Positions 22,666 to 31,909 of a DNA stretch of 38,599 nucleotides are shown piece after piece. The stretch is from positions 1 to 38,599 of the IMG/VR virus record IMGVR_UViG_3300012008_000017. One strand, 5' to 3'. Source of the stretch: a virus. The notes below the pieces were generated by a model, which was not told the origin of the DNA, ran no database searches, and saw only the letters and a program-made list of their open reading frames with translations. The translations under genes were made by a program, and so were the position numbers. Numbering within the stretch: position 1 is the first letter of the stretch; every line of letters begins with the position of its first letter.

Positions 22666-22698
22666 GGCGAGGGACGGCGAAGGCCGCCGTCCCTCGCC
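22666..22698 (+). terminator. rho-independent-type terminator after capsid genes
   Basis: A perfect 13-bp stem with arms GGCGAGGGACGGC (22666-22678) and GCCGTCCCTCGCC (22686-22698) has a 7-base loop and is followed by TTCTCC. It lies in the gap between the capsid operon and the connector gene, and probably attenuates read-through into the tail genes. Confidence 0.8.
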
Positions 22699-22713
22699 TT
22701 CTCCTGAGACGTC

Positions 22714-23562
22714 ATGCATATCTTGAAAAACACCCAGGGCGAACTGTCGATCGTCTTCGACGCCGGCTACGCCGACGCGGACGACGTCGCCGTCGCGATC
22801 GTCGACGCCGCCGGTAATGTCGTCGTCGCTGCCGGCGCCGCGGTAAAGGATCCCGACACCGCGGGCCGCTACACCTACCTGCTCGCCCCGCAAGCCGAGG
22901 TCGCTTCGCTGACGGTCACGTGGAGCGGCATCTGGAACACGGTCGCGCAGTCGGTTGACACGTCAGCGGAGATCGTCGGTTCGCAGCTGTTCACGCTTGC
23001 GCAGCTCCGTGACTACGACGACCGGAAGCTGGCGAGCCTGACGTTCACCGACGAGCTGCTCGCCGCGAAGCGCGACGAGATCACCGACTTCTTCGAGCAG
23101 GTCTGCAACGTCAGCTTCGTCCGCCGCTACGCACGCGACGAGCTCGAGGGGCAGAACCGCCGGATCATCTACCTGATGAACCGTCGGCCGACCAGGCTGC
23201 TGTCGGCGACCGTCAACGGGCAGGCCCTCTCCGACGACGACTTCGCGTCGATCGCCCGTTACGACTCCGGGAAGATCGAAAGGCCGACGCCGTGGCCGTA
23301 CAGGCCCGTCCAGGGCCGCAACGTGGTCGTCGCCTACGAGTACGGCTGGCAGATGCCGCCCGCGAAAATCTCGGAGGCTGCAAAGCTTTTGGCCCGGCTC
23401 GAGCTGATGGCCACAGACATCGGCGACCGCACGCTGAGCGTCACGAACGACCTCGGCACCGTTCGTCTCTCAGTGCCCGGTGCGAAATATCCGACAGGGA
23501 TCCCTGTTGTCGATGCGACGCTCGGCCAGTACGACGAGACCAGCGACATCGAGGCGTTCTGA
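22714..23562 (+). CDS. head-tail connector (HK97 gp6-like)
   Basis: This is a 282-residue protein starting at ATG 22714. The first about 95 residues look like a beta-sandwich (LSIVFDAGYADADDVAVAIVD, GRYTYLLAP). The rest has the adaptor pattern: YDDRKLASLTFTDELLAAKRDEITDFFEQ and later YGWQMPPAKISEAAKLLARLEL. It would form the ring under the portal. The N-terminal beta domain is an addition compared with HK97 gp6. Confidence 0.72.
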   Translation: MHILKNTQGELSIVFDAGYADADDVAVAIVDAAGNVVVAAGAAVKDPDTAGRYTYLLAPQAEVASLTVTWSGIWNTVAQSVDTSAEIVGSQLFTLAQLRDYDDRKLASLTFTDELLAAKRDEITDFFEQVCNVSFVRRYARDELEGQNRRIIYLMNRRPTRLLSATVNGQALSDDDFASIARYDSGKIERPTPWPYRPVQGRNVVVAYEYGWQMPPAKISEAAKLLARLELMATDIGDRTLSVTNDLGTVRLSVPGAKYPTGIPVVDATLGQYDETSDIEAF

Positions 23563-24038
23563 TGGTCGCGTTCACCGTCCCTGATTTCATCGCAGCGTTG
23601 AAAGTATCGATGGTCGCACGGCTCGCCGCGAACCCGGATCTCTCGACGGTGCAGGTGCAGCTCGTTCCGCCGGCCGTTGAAGAGTTGCCGCTCGGCAACT
23701 TCCTTTACCTGATCTCCGGCCCGATCGTCGACGACTCGAAGCTCGCGACGGCGTCACGGACACGCCGACGCGACGAGCTCGTACGGATCCCCGGCCTGGT
23801 TGAGGGATACGAGGTCACCCGGTCCGGTGGTGACGAAGCGTTCCAACCCGCGTTCGCGCGGGCCGTCGCGATCCTCACAGAGCTCCAGTTCGAGGTTCGC
23901 GACAACCTGCCGCAGGTCGGTCAGCAGACACGCAGCGGCATCGTCTCGAACGTCAAGTGGACACCCGCACCCGTCGACAAGGGCGGCTGGTCGGTTCGCG
24001 GCAACTTCGAGCTCACGTACTCAAGCCGAGTCTCCTAG
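23562..24038 (+). CDS. probable tail terminator / tail completion protein
   Basis: This 158-residue protein starts at an ATG overlapping the previous stop (TGATG). It opens FTVPDFIAALKVSMVARLA, then strand-rich segments (VQVQLVPPAVEELPLG, EVTRSGGDEAF) and ends GNFELTYSSRVS. Size, fold pattern and place between connector and major tail protein fit a lambda gpU-like tail terminator. A separate head-closure protein was not recognised. Confidence 0.55.
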   Translation: MVAFTVPDFIAALKVSMVARLAANPDLSTVQVQLVPPAVEELPLGNFLYLISGPIVDDSKLATASRTRRRDELVRIPGLVEGYEVTRSGGDEAFQPAFARAVAILTELQFEVRDNLPQVGQQTRSGIVSNVKWTPAPVDKGGWSVRGNFELTYSSRVS

Positions 24039-24052
24039 AAGGAGGACATCAC

Positions 24053-24355
24053 ATGAAGTGGCTGGTCTACACAGGGCCTCACCTGGAGGTCGAGGTTCCA
24101 CACGACGAAGTGACAGGCGGTCTCATCGAGGCGACTCGCGGCAAGGCCGTCGAGGTTCCCGATCCGATCGCGGAGAGCTTGCTCTCCCAGGGCGAGGATC
24201 AGGTTTCCGACAGCGACGATCGCGCTCCACAGCACGACCACACGTGGCGGACGGCGACGTCGAAGGAGATCAGCGCGGCGCAGAAGACCGAGCCCGACGC
24301 GGCACAGCCGAACGCAGCCGTGTCCGAGGAGACCCCGAAGGAAGGTGACAAGTAA
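24053..24355 (+). CDS. small structural-module protein
   Basis: This 100-residue protein starts at ATG 24053 behind AGAAGGAGG. The first half is beta-like (KWLVYTGPHLEVEVP, RGKAVEVPDPIAESLLSQ), the kind of small head-tail protein seen upstream of major tail genes. The second half is acidic and disordered (DSDDRAPQHD, SEETPKEGDK). Stop shares a base with the next ATG. Confidence 0.6.
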   Translation: MKWLVYTGPHLEVEVPHDEVTGGLIEATRGKAVEVPDPIAESLLSQGEDQVSDSDDRAPQHDHTWRTATSKEISAAQKTEPDAAQPNAAVSEETPKEGDK

Positions 24356-25335
24356 TGGGCCAGCTCGACAACCAGCTCGGGATCTCCGACGAGGTCACGT
24401 ACGGCACACGTGTCGTGCCGAGCTACTTCAACGACTTCAACAACGAGTCGATCGCACGCGTCCAGAACAACCGCGTGTCGGCCGGTCTACGGAAGGGCCA
24501 ACGCGTTCAGCGTTCCGACCATCAGTCGCCGGCCGCGAAGGGCGCGAACGGCGGCGTGCAGTTCGACCTGTCCGCAGAGGGCACGTCGAAGTGGCTGAAG
24601 CATCTCTTCGGCAAAACACCGGCACTGTCGCAGCCGTCCGTCGGCACCGCGCCGACGGCGTGGGATCACACGTTCACGCTCGGCGACGGCGCAGGACTGG
24701 CGTTCACCGCCCAGGTGGGCCGACCGGGAACCGCAGGTGCGGTGAAGGCGTTCGACTACACGGGCTGCAAGGTCGCCGACGGCACGATCACGCAGGGCCT
24801 CGACGACTACGCGACGCTCGACGTGACCGTCGACGCCCAGGCGGAGGACGACACGCAGGCGCTCGTCGTCGCACCGACCTATCCGTTGGCGCAGACGCTG
24901 TTCCATGATGGGGAGCTCGGCGTGACGGTCAACGGCACGGCGTTCTTCTCGAAGAGCATGTCGCTGAAGCTCGACCGTCTGCTTGCGCTGGATCGCTTCT
25001 TCCAGCGCACCTCGACGCTGAAGAAGGAGCCGCTCGCGAACGCGCTCGCCGGGCTCACCGGCGACCTGATGGGCGAGTTCGAAGACCTCACGACGTGCGA
25101 CCTGTTCAAGAACGGCACGATCCTCCCGATCGTCTTCACCTGGACGGGGCCGGTCATCGCGGCCGCGATCACCTACGGGCTCGTGATCACGTTGCCGGCA
25201 TGCCGGTTGGACGGGCCGAAGCCGGTCACGAAGGGCCCCGGCATCCTCGACGCCGACACGCCGTTCACGGTGCTCTACAACGGTGCGGCCGAGCCGATCA
25301 CGCTCAAGCTCACCACGACCGACGCGACCGCGTAA
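24355..25335 (+). CDS. major tail (tube) protein
   Basis: This 326-residue protein starts at ATG 24355 behind GAAGG. It begins GQLDNQLGISDEVTYGTRVVP, the common start of actinophage tube proteins, and continues with beta-rich segments (GVQFDLSAEG, TFTLGDGAGLAFTAQV, YTGCKVADGTITQ, LDVTVDAQAED). It would polymerise as hexameric rings around the tape measure. Neighbouring chaperones and tape measure confirm the module. Confidence 0.82.
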   Translation: MGQLDNQLGISDEVTYGTRVVPSYFNDFNNESIARVQNNRVSAGLRKGQRVQRSDHQSPAAKGANGGVQFDLSAEGTSKWLKHLFGKTPALSQPSVGTAPTAWDHTFTLGDGAGLAFTAQVGRPGTAGAVKAFDYTGCKVADGTITQGLDDYATLDVTVDAQAEDDTQALVVAPTYPLAQTLFHDGELGVTVNGTAFFSKSMSLKLDRLLALDRFFQRTSTLKKEPLANALAGLTGDLMGEFEDLTTCDLFKNGTILPIVFTWTGPVIAAAITYGLVITLPACRLDGPKPVTKGPGILDADTPFTVLYNGAAEPITLKLTTTDATA

Positions 25336-25350
25336 GGGGCATCACCGGGT

Positions 25351-25737
25351 ATGGCGGAGAAGGAAACGATCGCGGTGAGGGGCCTCGGGCCCCTCATCCG
25401 CGATTTCTCGAAGCTCAGCAAGGAAGCGAGCAAGCAGCTGCGCGACGAGCTCCGCAAGGTCGCGGCACCGGTCGCGATCGACGCGAAGTTCCGCGAACAG
25501 GATTACGGCTCGAAAGAGCCTGGCGGTGTGAAGGTCGTTGTTCGTCAGCGCGGCGTCGCCGTCGAGCAGACGCTCCGCCGCTCACCGCTCCCCTCACGCA
25601 ACCGCCGCAACTTCGGCGAGCTGCAGATGCGGAACGTCTTCATCCCCGCGCTCGAGGACAACGTCGACGTCGTGAACCGCCGCGTCGAAGAGTTCCTCGA
25701 CCGCTTCACAAGCGAAGGTTTCGGAGGTGCGATTTGA
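25351..25737 (+). CDS. HK97 gp10-like neck/tail protein
   Basis: This is a 128-residue protein starting at ATG 25351. It opens with RGLGPLIRDFSKLSKEASKQL and continues LRDELRKVAAPVAIDAK, the helical start of HK97 gp10-family neck proteins, then a strand-rich middle (GGVKVVVRQRGVAVEQ). Placement after, rather than before, the tube protein is unusual for that family, so the call is moderate. Confidence 0.5.
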   Translation: MAEKETIAVRGLGPLIRDFSKLSKEASKQLRDELRKVAAPVAIDAKFREQDYGSKEPGGVKVVVRQRGVAVEQTLRRSPLPSRNRRNFGELQMRNVFIPALEDNVDVVNRRVEEFLDRFTSEGFGGAI

Positions 25738-26102
25738 AAGTCACTGTCAACGGTGCCGAGATGCGCACCGTGCGTGTCGGCGACTGGACGTTCCGGCAGG
25801 CCGACAAAGTGCGGCAGCTGACATCGACGGAAACCGAGGCGGGCCTGCTGCCGGGCGACATCCTGGCGCTACTGATGCGGGAAGATCCGCGGGCGGCGCT
25901 CGCGTTCACGATCGTCGCGTACATGCTCGACGGGCAAGACCCGTCGAGCCTGCCCGACCTGAGCATCGAGGCGATCGTGCTCGACACCCGTGAGGAAGGT
26001 GACGACACCGCAGACCCTCCGGAAGGCGGCAAAAAGGCCGCCGCGCCCAGCAGGCGCGCGGCGAAGGCCCGCGCCGCAAAGAAACCACGCCGGAAGAGCT
26101 GA
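25734..26102 (+). CDS. tail assembly chaperone (gpG-like)
   Basis: This 122-residue protein starts at TTG 25734, overlapping the previous stop. A short globular part (VTVNGAEMRTVRVGDWTFRQ, LLPGDILALLMREDPRAA) precedes an acidic linker and a basic tail (KKPRRKS). A second frame in -1 phase continues to 26296, the standard arrangement of tail chaperones. It would coat the tape measure during tail assembly. Confidence 0.78.
   Translation: MKVTVNGAEMRTVRVGDWTFRQADKVRQLTSTETEAGLLPGDILALLMREDPRAALAFTIVAYMLDGQDPSSLPDLSIEAIVLDTREEGDDTADPPEGGKKAAAPSRRAAKARAAKKPRRKS
26030..26036 (+). other. candidate -1 frameshift site C-AAA-AAG
   Basis: In the gpG frame the codons are GGC AAA AAG; a -1 slip on C AAAAAG enters the frame that ends at 26296. 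It is not a perfect X-XXY-YYZ heptamer. A second candidate, A AAG AAA at 26078-26084, lies nearer the gpG stop. Either would give the fused chaperone. Confidence 0.5.
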
Positions 26103-26296
26103 ACCGTCTCTACCTCAAAGACCCACGCGAAGCGTGGACACCACACATGACCCACTACTTCCCCAGCGTCTTCCCTGACGACTCGATGTTCGACCTCACA
26201 CCCGCCCGTCTCGAGGCGCTCGTGAAAAGCACCGACGCCACCGTCGCCGCCGCGAACAAGGCAACCAGCCCGAACAAGAGGGGCGGCCGTACGTGA
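26036..26296 (+). CDS. -1 frame extension of tail assembly chaperone (gpGT-like)
   Basis: The -1 frame has no good start of its own and is open from the slip site to TGA 26294-26296. It encodes TTPEELNRLYLKDPREAW, then HYFPSVFPDDSMFDLTP and a helical ARLEALVKS segment, conserved-looking sequence typical of the T domain. Fused to gpG it gives about 187 residues. The T domain should contact the tube protein. The stop overlaps the tape measure GTG. Confidence 0.72.
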   Translation, partial: GRRAQQARGEGPRRKETTPEELNRLYLKDPREAWTPHMTHYFPSVFPDDSMFDLTPARLEALVKSTDATVAAANKATSPNKRGGRT

Positions 26297-29200
26297 CCTC
26301 GTCGGTGACGAGACGGATCAGCGTTGAGATCGTCGGTGATGCCGACTCGATCGAGAAGGCGTTCCGCACCACCTCGACGTCGGGTGCGAGGCTCAGTGGC
26401 GACCTCGAAAAATACGCGCGCGCCGCGATCGTCTCGAACAGCAAGCAGCGCGAGTCACAGAGGCTGCTGCTCGACGAGTACGTCAAGGTCGCGAACGGCG
26501 CGAAGAAAGGCTCCGAGGAGCAACGGGCCGCACACCAGATGGCCGAGAAGTCCGCGAAGCAGCTCGGGCTGACGTTCGAGCACACCGGCGGCCAGGCACG
26601 CGTCATGGAACGCGACCTCGGCCGCGCCGGCAAGGGCGCGATCGGCGCCGGCCTCGGCTTCAAAGGGTTGGGCCGCAACGTCGCGTTCGCCTCAGCACAG
26701 TTCCTCGGCGCAGCCGGCTTCGTCGAAGTCGTCAAAACATCGATCAACGCCGTCGGTTCGCTCGAGGAGCAACTGACCCGCACCGACAAGGTGTTCAAAA
26801 CCAGCTCCGGCGAAGTGAAGGCGTGGTCTCAGAACTCCGCTGAAGCACTCGGCCTATCCAGGTCTGCCGCACTCGCCGCGGCGAACACCGTCGGCACGCT
26901 TCTGACCAACGTAGGCAAAACACCGGCCCAGGCGGCGGGGATGTCGAAGAGTCTCGTCCAACTCGCCGTCGACGTCGGCGCGTTCAACAAGGTCTCCTCC
27001 GCGACTGCGCTTACCGCTTTCCAGTCGGCGTTGGCCGGACGCCTACTGGGGTTGAAGCGGATGGGGATCGTGATCGACGCGAACGCGGTCAAGGAAGAGG
27101 CCTACCGGTCCGGGATCGCCCAGACAACAGTCGTCAGCGCCAAGGTTGCGGACGCGACGACGAAGCTGGAGATCGCACGTGCGAAACTCGCCGCCGCAGA
27201 GGCCAAATACGGCGCCGGCACCACCCAGGTCGCGCAGGCGACGGTCGCGCTGCACAACGCGGAGACCAGCCTCACCAAGGCGCGCGCCGGGTCGGCCGTG
27301 CAGCTGACGGCCCAGCAGAAGGAGCTCGCGACCTTCAACCTCCTCCTGCAGAAGGGGAAGTTCGCGCAGGGCGCGTTCGCTGCCAGCTCAAACGAGCTGT
27401 CGGTGATCGAGCAGAAACTCCACGCGAACCTCGTTGGTGTCGAGGTACAGATCGGCCAGGCACTGTTGCCGACCGTCGAGAAATACGGGGCCGAGCTCGA
27501 CAAGTGGCTCGCGAAGGAACAGAAGTCCGGTGCGATCCAACGCGACGTCGAGAAGGCCGTCCATCTCGTGACGGCTGCCATCAGCGCGGGCATCCCGGTG
27601 GTCAAGGTAATCGCCGGCCAGTTCAACGCTCTCTCTGACGCTGTCGGCGGCGACCAACACGCGATCGAGCTGCTGATCGGCGCCTGGATCGCCTACAAAT
27701 CGACGACGAAGGCGTTGGCGCTCTACGCGTTAGCGCAAGACGTCGGACTCGTCGGCGCCGCCGCGACGGCGGCCGGCCTCGAGGTCTCTGCTCTTCGCAC
27801 AGCGCTCCTCGCTCTTTCGCGCATGGCACCGATCGTCATCGGCGTCGAAGTCGCGATCCACCGCGCCAGCATCCAAGACTGGCTAAAGAAGAACATCCCC
27901 GGCGGCAAAGTGATCGGCAGTTCGCTGTTCATGTACGACACGATTTGGAAGGAGCTGAACCAGCCAGGCAAGGACGCGTACGTGAACGCGCCCGGATACG
28001 GCGTAGGTGCGTCCGCTGGAGGTGCAGGTTCTGAGGCCGCCGCGAAGGCTGCGCACGGCGTTGGTGCAACCAACGCCGGGATGTCAACGGGCAAGCAGAA
28101 GATGCTCGCCCTCGCGCAGCAGGCGCTCGGCACGCCGTACCTATGGGGAGGCAACGCGCCTGGCGGGTTCGACTGCTCCGGTCTTGTGCAGTGGGCGTTC
28201 GCGAACGGGCTGAACGTCAACATCCCGCACAGCACCTATGAGCAGGTGAAGATGGGCAGCGCCGTGTCGGCTTCGAAGGCGAAGGTCGGCAACGTCGTGT
28301 TCACGAACTACGGTGAGAACGGCAACCCGGGCCCTGGCCATGAGGGCTTGATCGTCGGGTTCGATAAGAAGGGCGAGCCGATCGTGGAGTCGGCTCCTCA
28401 TAGCGGCACGAAGGTGCACACGTCGTCGCTCTCAGCGTTCGTGGGAGGCGGCCAGTATCAGATCAGAGATCTACTAGCCCAGGCCACGAACAGCCCGGGG
28501 ACGACGGCGGCCGGCGGCGCAGGCGGCAATCCTCTCGTCGTCGGCCATGCACCGCATAAGCCGACGACTGTAAGCGGTGACTCTCTCTTCTCGACGGCTC
28601 TCGGCGATCAGGTCAGCCGGTTGCGGGATAAGGCGAAGAACGCCGCAGCATCCGGTGACAACTCGCTCGCTGCGGACTACTTGAAGCAGGAAGAAGCGGC
28701 GCTCGAGCAGGCCAAGCAGCAGGTTGCGAAGCTGAAGGGGAAGGGGACGGCGAAGCAGCAGGCCGCGGTCGCGCGCGAGGTCACGTCTTTGCAGAACCGG
28801 CTCGATGACGTGAAGACGAAACTCGCCGGGTCGCTCGCGGCGACGGTCCCGGCCGGGCTCGCGGATCAGATCAGCCGTGCGGCTGATCAGGCGAGGAACG
28901 CCGGCAAGACCGCCGGCGACGACAGCCTCGCGGTCAGCTATCTGAAGTCGGAGGCGAAGCTGCTCGAGAAGGCGCAGGCAGCGATCCGGTCTCAGATTAA
29001 GAAGGAGGGGCTTGACCCGAAGAAGTCCGCAGCGGCGAACAAGGAGCTGACGAAGCTCAAGAACCAGCATGCCGACGTTCAAACGTCGATCCAGGTGCTT
29101 GCCGATAAGGCGTTCGCCGCGTCGCTGTTAACGGAGCAGACCGGGTTCGCCGCGAAGATGCAACCCTCGACGGTCGCCTATTCCGCTGAGATCAAGCGCG

Positions 29201-30609
29201 AGTACTACTTGACCGGCAAGGCGCTCCAGGCGAGCTATGTGACGGTCGCGGGGAACCTTTCGACGCAGCGGGCGACGATCATCACCGAGATCAGCAAGCT
29301 GCAGGCGGGGATGGTCGGGAAGGACGCGAAGCAGCGCGCGCTGATCCAGGCGACGATCTCGAAGCTGAAGACATCGCTGTCGAACGTCGATTCGGAGGTC
29401 GCGTCGAACCTCGACAACGAGTACCAGGCGCTCACGTCGTCCCTCTCAACGCTCCAGTCGACGGTGTCAACGAAATGGGGCACCTACGCGGCGGAGATCC
29501 AGTCGGCGTTCAGCGCGCAGACGCAGAAGCTTCTCGACCAGCTGACCAAGAATCCGTCCTACTTCCAAAACGGCGCTTTGACGCCGTCCGAGAAGCAGAT
29601 GCAGGGGATGCAGAGCCAGGACACGGTCGACGGTTTGAACAAGACGCTCGATGACGCGAAAGCGCAGTTGCAGAATGACATGGCCGCCGCCGCGAGCGCC
29701 GTCTCGGATGGGGCAACTGCGGTGGCCGGTGCCGCTACCGACACCGTCACGAACGTGGCGCAGCTCGCTGACGGCATCACCCTGATCAGCACCTCTACGG
29801 CGCAGGCCGCGCAGGCGGCGCAGACCGCGACCGCGACGGCTGACCAGTCGACGATCGACGCCGACAACGCTGCGGTCGCGGCCGCGCAACGTCAGCTCGA
29901 CGAGTACGACCTTGGGATCAAGGCGCAGCAGGAACGTGTCGACGCTGACACCGCGTATGCGGCGGCGGTACAGACAGTGACTGACCAGCGCACGCTGCAG
30001 GAGACCGAGCTTTCGAAGGTGCTCGACGAGTTCGGCGCCGGCCTCGCCGCCGGCACGCTCAGCATCTCCGATCTGCAGGGCTGGTTGAACGGTGCGAACC
30101 CGCAGGGCTGGCAGTTCGGCCTCAACCTCGACACGTTGAACGCGTTCTCGCCGCTCGTCGCCTCCGACTTCAAGGACCTCGTCGGATCAAGCGCCGCACT
30201 GAAGCAAGCGTTCGCTGACCTCGCGCAATGGATCGCCGCCCACACCGGCAACGCAGCCGGGTTCACCACGGACGTGACCGCCGGCGGCTGGACAGGCCCT
30301 GTCGACACGAACGGTGTCCCGGCCGCCGCCGGCTTCTACGGCTTCGACAACCAGGGCAACTGGGTCGGAGGCGACATCAACAGCATCAGCCTCCCCCACC
30401 TCGCCGCCGGCGGCGTCGTTACGAAACCGACAGTCGCGGTCATCGGTGAGGCAGGCCATGAGGCAGTCATTCCGCTCGACCGGCTGATGGGTACCTCGAC
30501 GTCGCCTGGTGGCGGCCATCAGACGATCGTGATCGAGGTCGACGGGCGTGAGCTCGCCCGCGCTGCTGCGCCGTATACCGATGGGCTTGTGAGGGTGAAG
30601 CTGCGGTGA
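26293..30609 (+). CDS. tape measure protein with NlpC/P60 peptidase domain
   Basis: This is a 1438-residue protein starting at GTG 26293. Residues 1-560 are helical with hydrophobic stretches (AVGGDQHAIELLIGAWIAY). Residues about 605-735 form an NlpC/P60 domain: Cys628 in FDCSGLVQW, His683 in PGHEGLIVG and His703 in SAPHSG. Two coiled-coil repeats of about 75-80 residues follow, each with a GDxSLAxxYLKxE core. The C terminus has HLAAGGVVTKPTVAVIGEAGHEAVIPL, common in tape measures. At about 0.15 nm per residue the tail would be roughly 0.2 micrometre. The peptidase would open the cell wall during DNA entry. Confidence 0.92.
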   Translation: MTSSVTRRISVEIVGDADSIEKAFRTTSTSGARLSGDLEKYARAAIVSNSKQRESQRLLLDEYVKVANGAKKGSEEQRAAHQMAEKSAKQLGLTFEHTGGQARVMERDLGRAGKGAIGAGLGFKGLGRNVAFASAQFLGAAGFVEVVKTSINAVGSLEEQLTRTDKVFKTSSGEVKAWSQNSAEALGLSRSAALAAANTVGTLLTNVGKTPAQAAGMSKSLVQLAVDVGAFNKVSSATALTAFQSALAGRLLGLKRMGIVIDANAVKEEAYRSGIAQTTVVSAKVADATTKLEIARAKLAAAEAKYGAGTTQVAQATVALHNAETSLTKARAGSAVQLTAQQKELATFNLLLQKGKFAQGAFAASSNELSVIEQKLHANLVGVEVQIGQALLPTVEKYGAELDKWLAKEQKSGAIQRDVEKAVHLVTAAISAGIPVVKVIAGQFNALSDAVGGDQHAIELLIGAWIAYKSTTKALALYALAQDVGLVGAAATAAGLEVSALRTALLALSRMAPIVIGVEVAIHRASIQDWLKKNIPGGKVIGSSLFMYDTIWKELNQPGKDAYVNAPGYGVGASAGGAGSEAAAKAAHGVGATNAGMSTGKQKMLALAQQALGTPYLWGGNAPGGFDCSGLVQWAFANGLNVNIPHSTYEQVKMGSAVSASKAKVGNVVFTNYGENGNPGPGHEGLIVGFDKKGEPIVESAPHSGTKVHTSSLSAFVGGGQYQIRDLLAQATNSPGTTAAGGAGGNPLVVGHAPHKPTTVSGDSLFSTALGDQVSRLRDKAKNAAASGDNSLAADYLKQEEAALEQAKQQVAKLKGKGTAKQQAAVAREVTSLQNRLDDVKTKLAGSLAATVPAGLADQISRAADQARNAGKTAGDDSLAVSYLKSEAKLLEKAQAAIRSQIKKEGLDPKKSAAANKELTKLKNQHADVQTSIQVLADKAFAASLLTEQTGFAAKMQPSTVAYSAEIKREYYLTGKALQASYVTVAGNLSTQRATIITEISKLQAGMVGKDAKQRALIQATISKLKTSLSNVDSEVASNLDNEYQALTSSLSTLQSTVSTKWGTYAAEIQSAFSAQTQKLLDQLTKNPSYFQNGALTPSEKQMQGMQSQDTVDGLNKTLDDAKAQLQNDMAAAASAVSDGATAVAGAATDTVTNVAQLADGITLISTSTAQAAQAAQTATATADQSTIDADNAAVAAAQRQLDEYDLGIKAQQERVDADTAYAAAVQTVTDQRTLQETELSKVLDEFGAGLAAGTLSISDLQGWLNGANPQGWQFGLNLDTLNAFSPLVASDFKDLVGSSAALKQAFADLAQWIAAHTGNAAGFTTDVTAGGWTGPVDTNGVPAAAGFYGFDNQGNWVGGDINSISLPHLAAGGVVTKPTVAVIGEAGHEAVIPLDRLMGTSTSPGGGHQTIVIEVDGRELARAAAPYTDGLVRVKLR

Positions 30610-31859
30610 GTGCCGACGACCGGATCGCCGACTACCGGGTGCAGGCCGGCTTCGGTGGCGGCATCGGTGGACGGTTCACGATCGGTGGTTCGCTGATCGG
30701 CGGCACCGACATCCTCACGAACGGATGGACGGAGTTCTTCAACGGCCCCTACGACGACCTCACCGACGATGTCGCGGCCGGTTCGACGATCCAGATCAGC
30801 CGCGGCTGGGACTCTGTCCTCGCGTCGATCCAGTCGGGCACGTGTTCGGCGACGGTGTTGAAGTCGTCGCTGATCTACCACTACGACCCGAACGACTCCC
30901 GCTCGCCGCTCTACACCGAGTCACCGGGGTTCGTGCCGATGCGGCCGTTCCGGGTGATCGCTTCCGCTGACGCGTGGGCGACAACGAAGGGTCTCTTCTA
31001 CGGGTTCATTCGCACCGCCGACTACAACCCCGACACCGGCGAGTGTGCGATCAAGGCGGAGGATCTGCTGCTCTGGATGCAGCGCATCGAGAACCCCGTG
31101 ATCGGTCCCGCGATCGGTATCTCGAGCTCACAGGCTGTTGGTTTGCTTCTCGACAGCTTCGGCTTCACGGATCCGGCGTTCCGTTCGTTGAGCGGCACAC
31201 CGGCGATCACGTCGATGTCGTTCTCGGCTGACGGCACCGTGTCGGCGCTCGACCTGTTGAAGGGCATCCTCGACGCCGAGCAGGGCTACGCGTTCATCGA
31301 CGGCAACGGTGTCTTCCACTTCGAAGACCGTTACGCACGTGACCGCCGCCGTGTTGCTTCCTATGCGTTCTCGGCTGAGCTGACCGACATCAACAGCCGC
31401 GCGTCCGCTGACGCGATCGCGAACCGTGTCACCGTCACCCCGGTAGCTACCGGGCATCCGCAGATCGCCGAAGACCTGACGAGCATTCAGAACTACGGTG
31501 TCGGCGACGCCGCGGCGATCTCCAGTTCCTACCTGCCCGACGACGTCTCGGCGGCCGCGTTGGCGGTGTTGATCATGAAGCGGTTTAAAGACCCGCATCC
31601 GCCGCAAACCGGAACGATCTACAACGAGACCGCAGCACTGCTCGCCACACAACTCGGGCTTGAGCTGCAGCAGCGTCTCACGATCTCAGGCGTCGACTGC
31701 TACCTCGAACGGCTCGACCATGCGATCTCCGCCGGCGGCGTCCAGCACGCGACGACCTTGCTCGTGTCGCAGGTTCCGGCGGAGCTCGCATTCATTATCG
31801 GCACCTCGCTGATCGCCGACCCGGCGAACACCACCACGGCCGACTACCTGGCCGCCTAA
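30606..31859 (+). CDS. minor tail protein / baseplate hub-like
   Basis: This 417-residue protein starts at GTG 30606, overlapping the tape measure stop. It opens with Gly-rich GGIGGRFTIGG, then GWTEFFNGPYDDLTDDV and ISRGWDSVLASIQSGTCSATV, sequences typical of actinophage minor tail proteins with hub-like (gp27) folds. LFYGFIRTADYNPDTGECAIKA and VLIMKRFKDPHPPQTG support this. It probably forms the tail tip with host-contact functions. Confidence 0.75.
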   Translation: MSADDRIADYRVQAGFGGGIGGRFTIGGSLIGGTDILTNGWTEFFNGPYDDLTDDVAAGSTIQISRGWDSVLASIQSGTCSATVLKSSLIYHYDPNDSRSPLYTESPGFVPMRPFRVIASADAWATTKGLFYGFIRTADYNPDTGECAIKAEDLLLWMQRIENPVIGPAIGISSSQAVGLLLDSFGFTDPAFRSLSGTPAITSMSFSADGTVSALDLLKGILDAEQGYAFIDGNGVFHFEDRYARDRRRVASYAFSAELTDINSRASADAIANRVTVTPVATGHPQIAEDLTSIQNYGVGDAAAISSSYLPDDVSAAALAVLIMKRFKDPHPPQTGTIYNETAALLATQLGLELQQRLTISGVDCYLERLDHAISAGGVQHATTLLVSQVPAELAFIIGTSLIADPANTTTADYLAA

Positions 31860-31909
31860 CCAAACCACCTGATGACGAAAACAACGAACCCCTCAAGGGA
31901 GGCGGCCGC

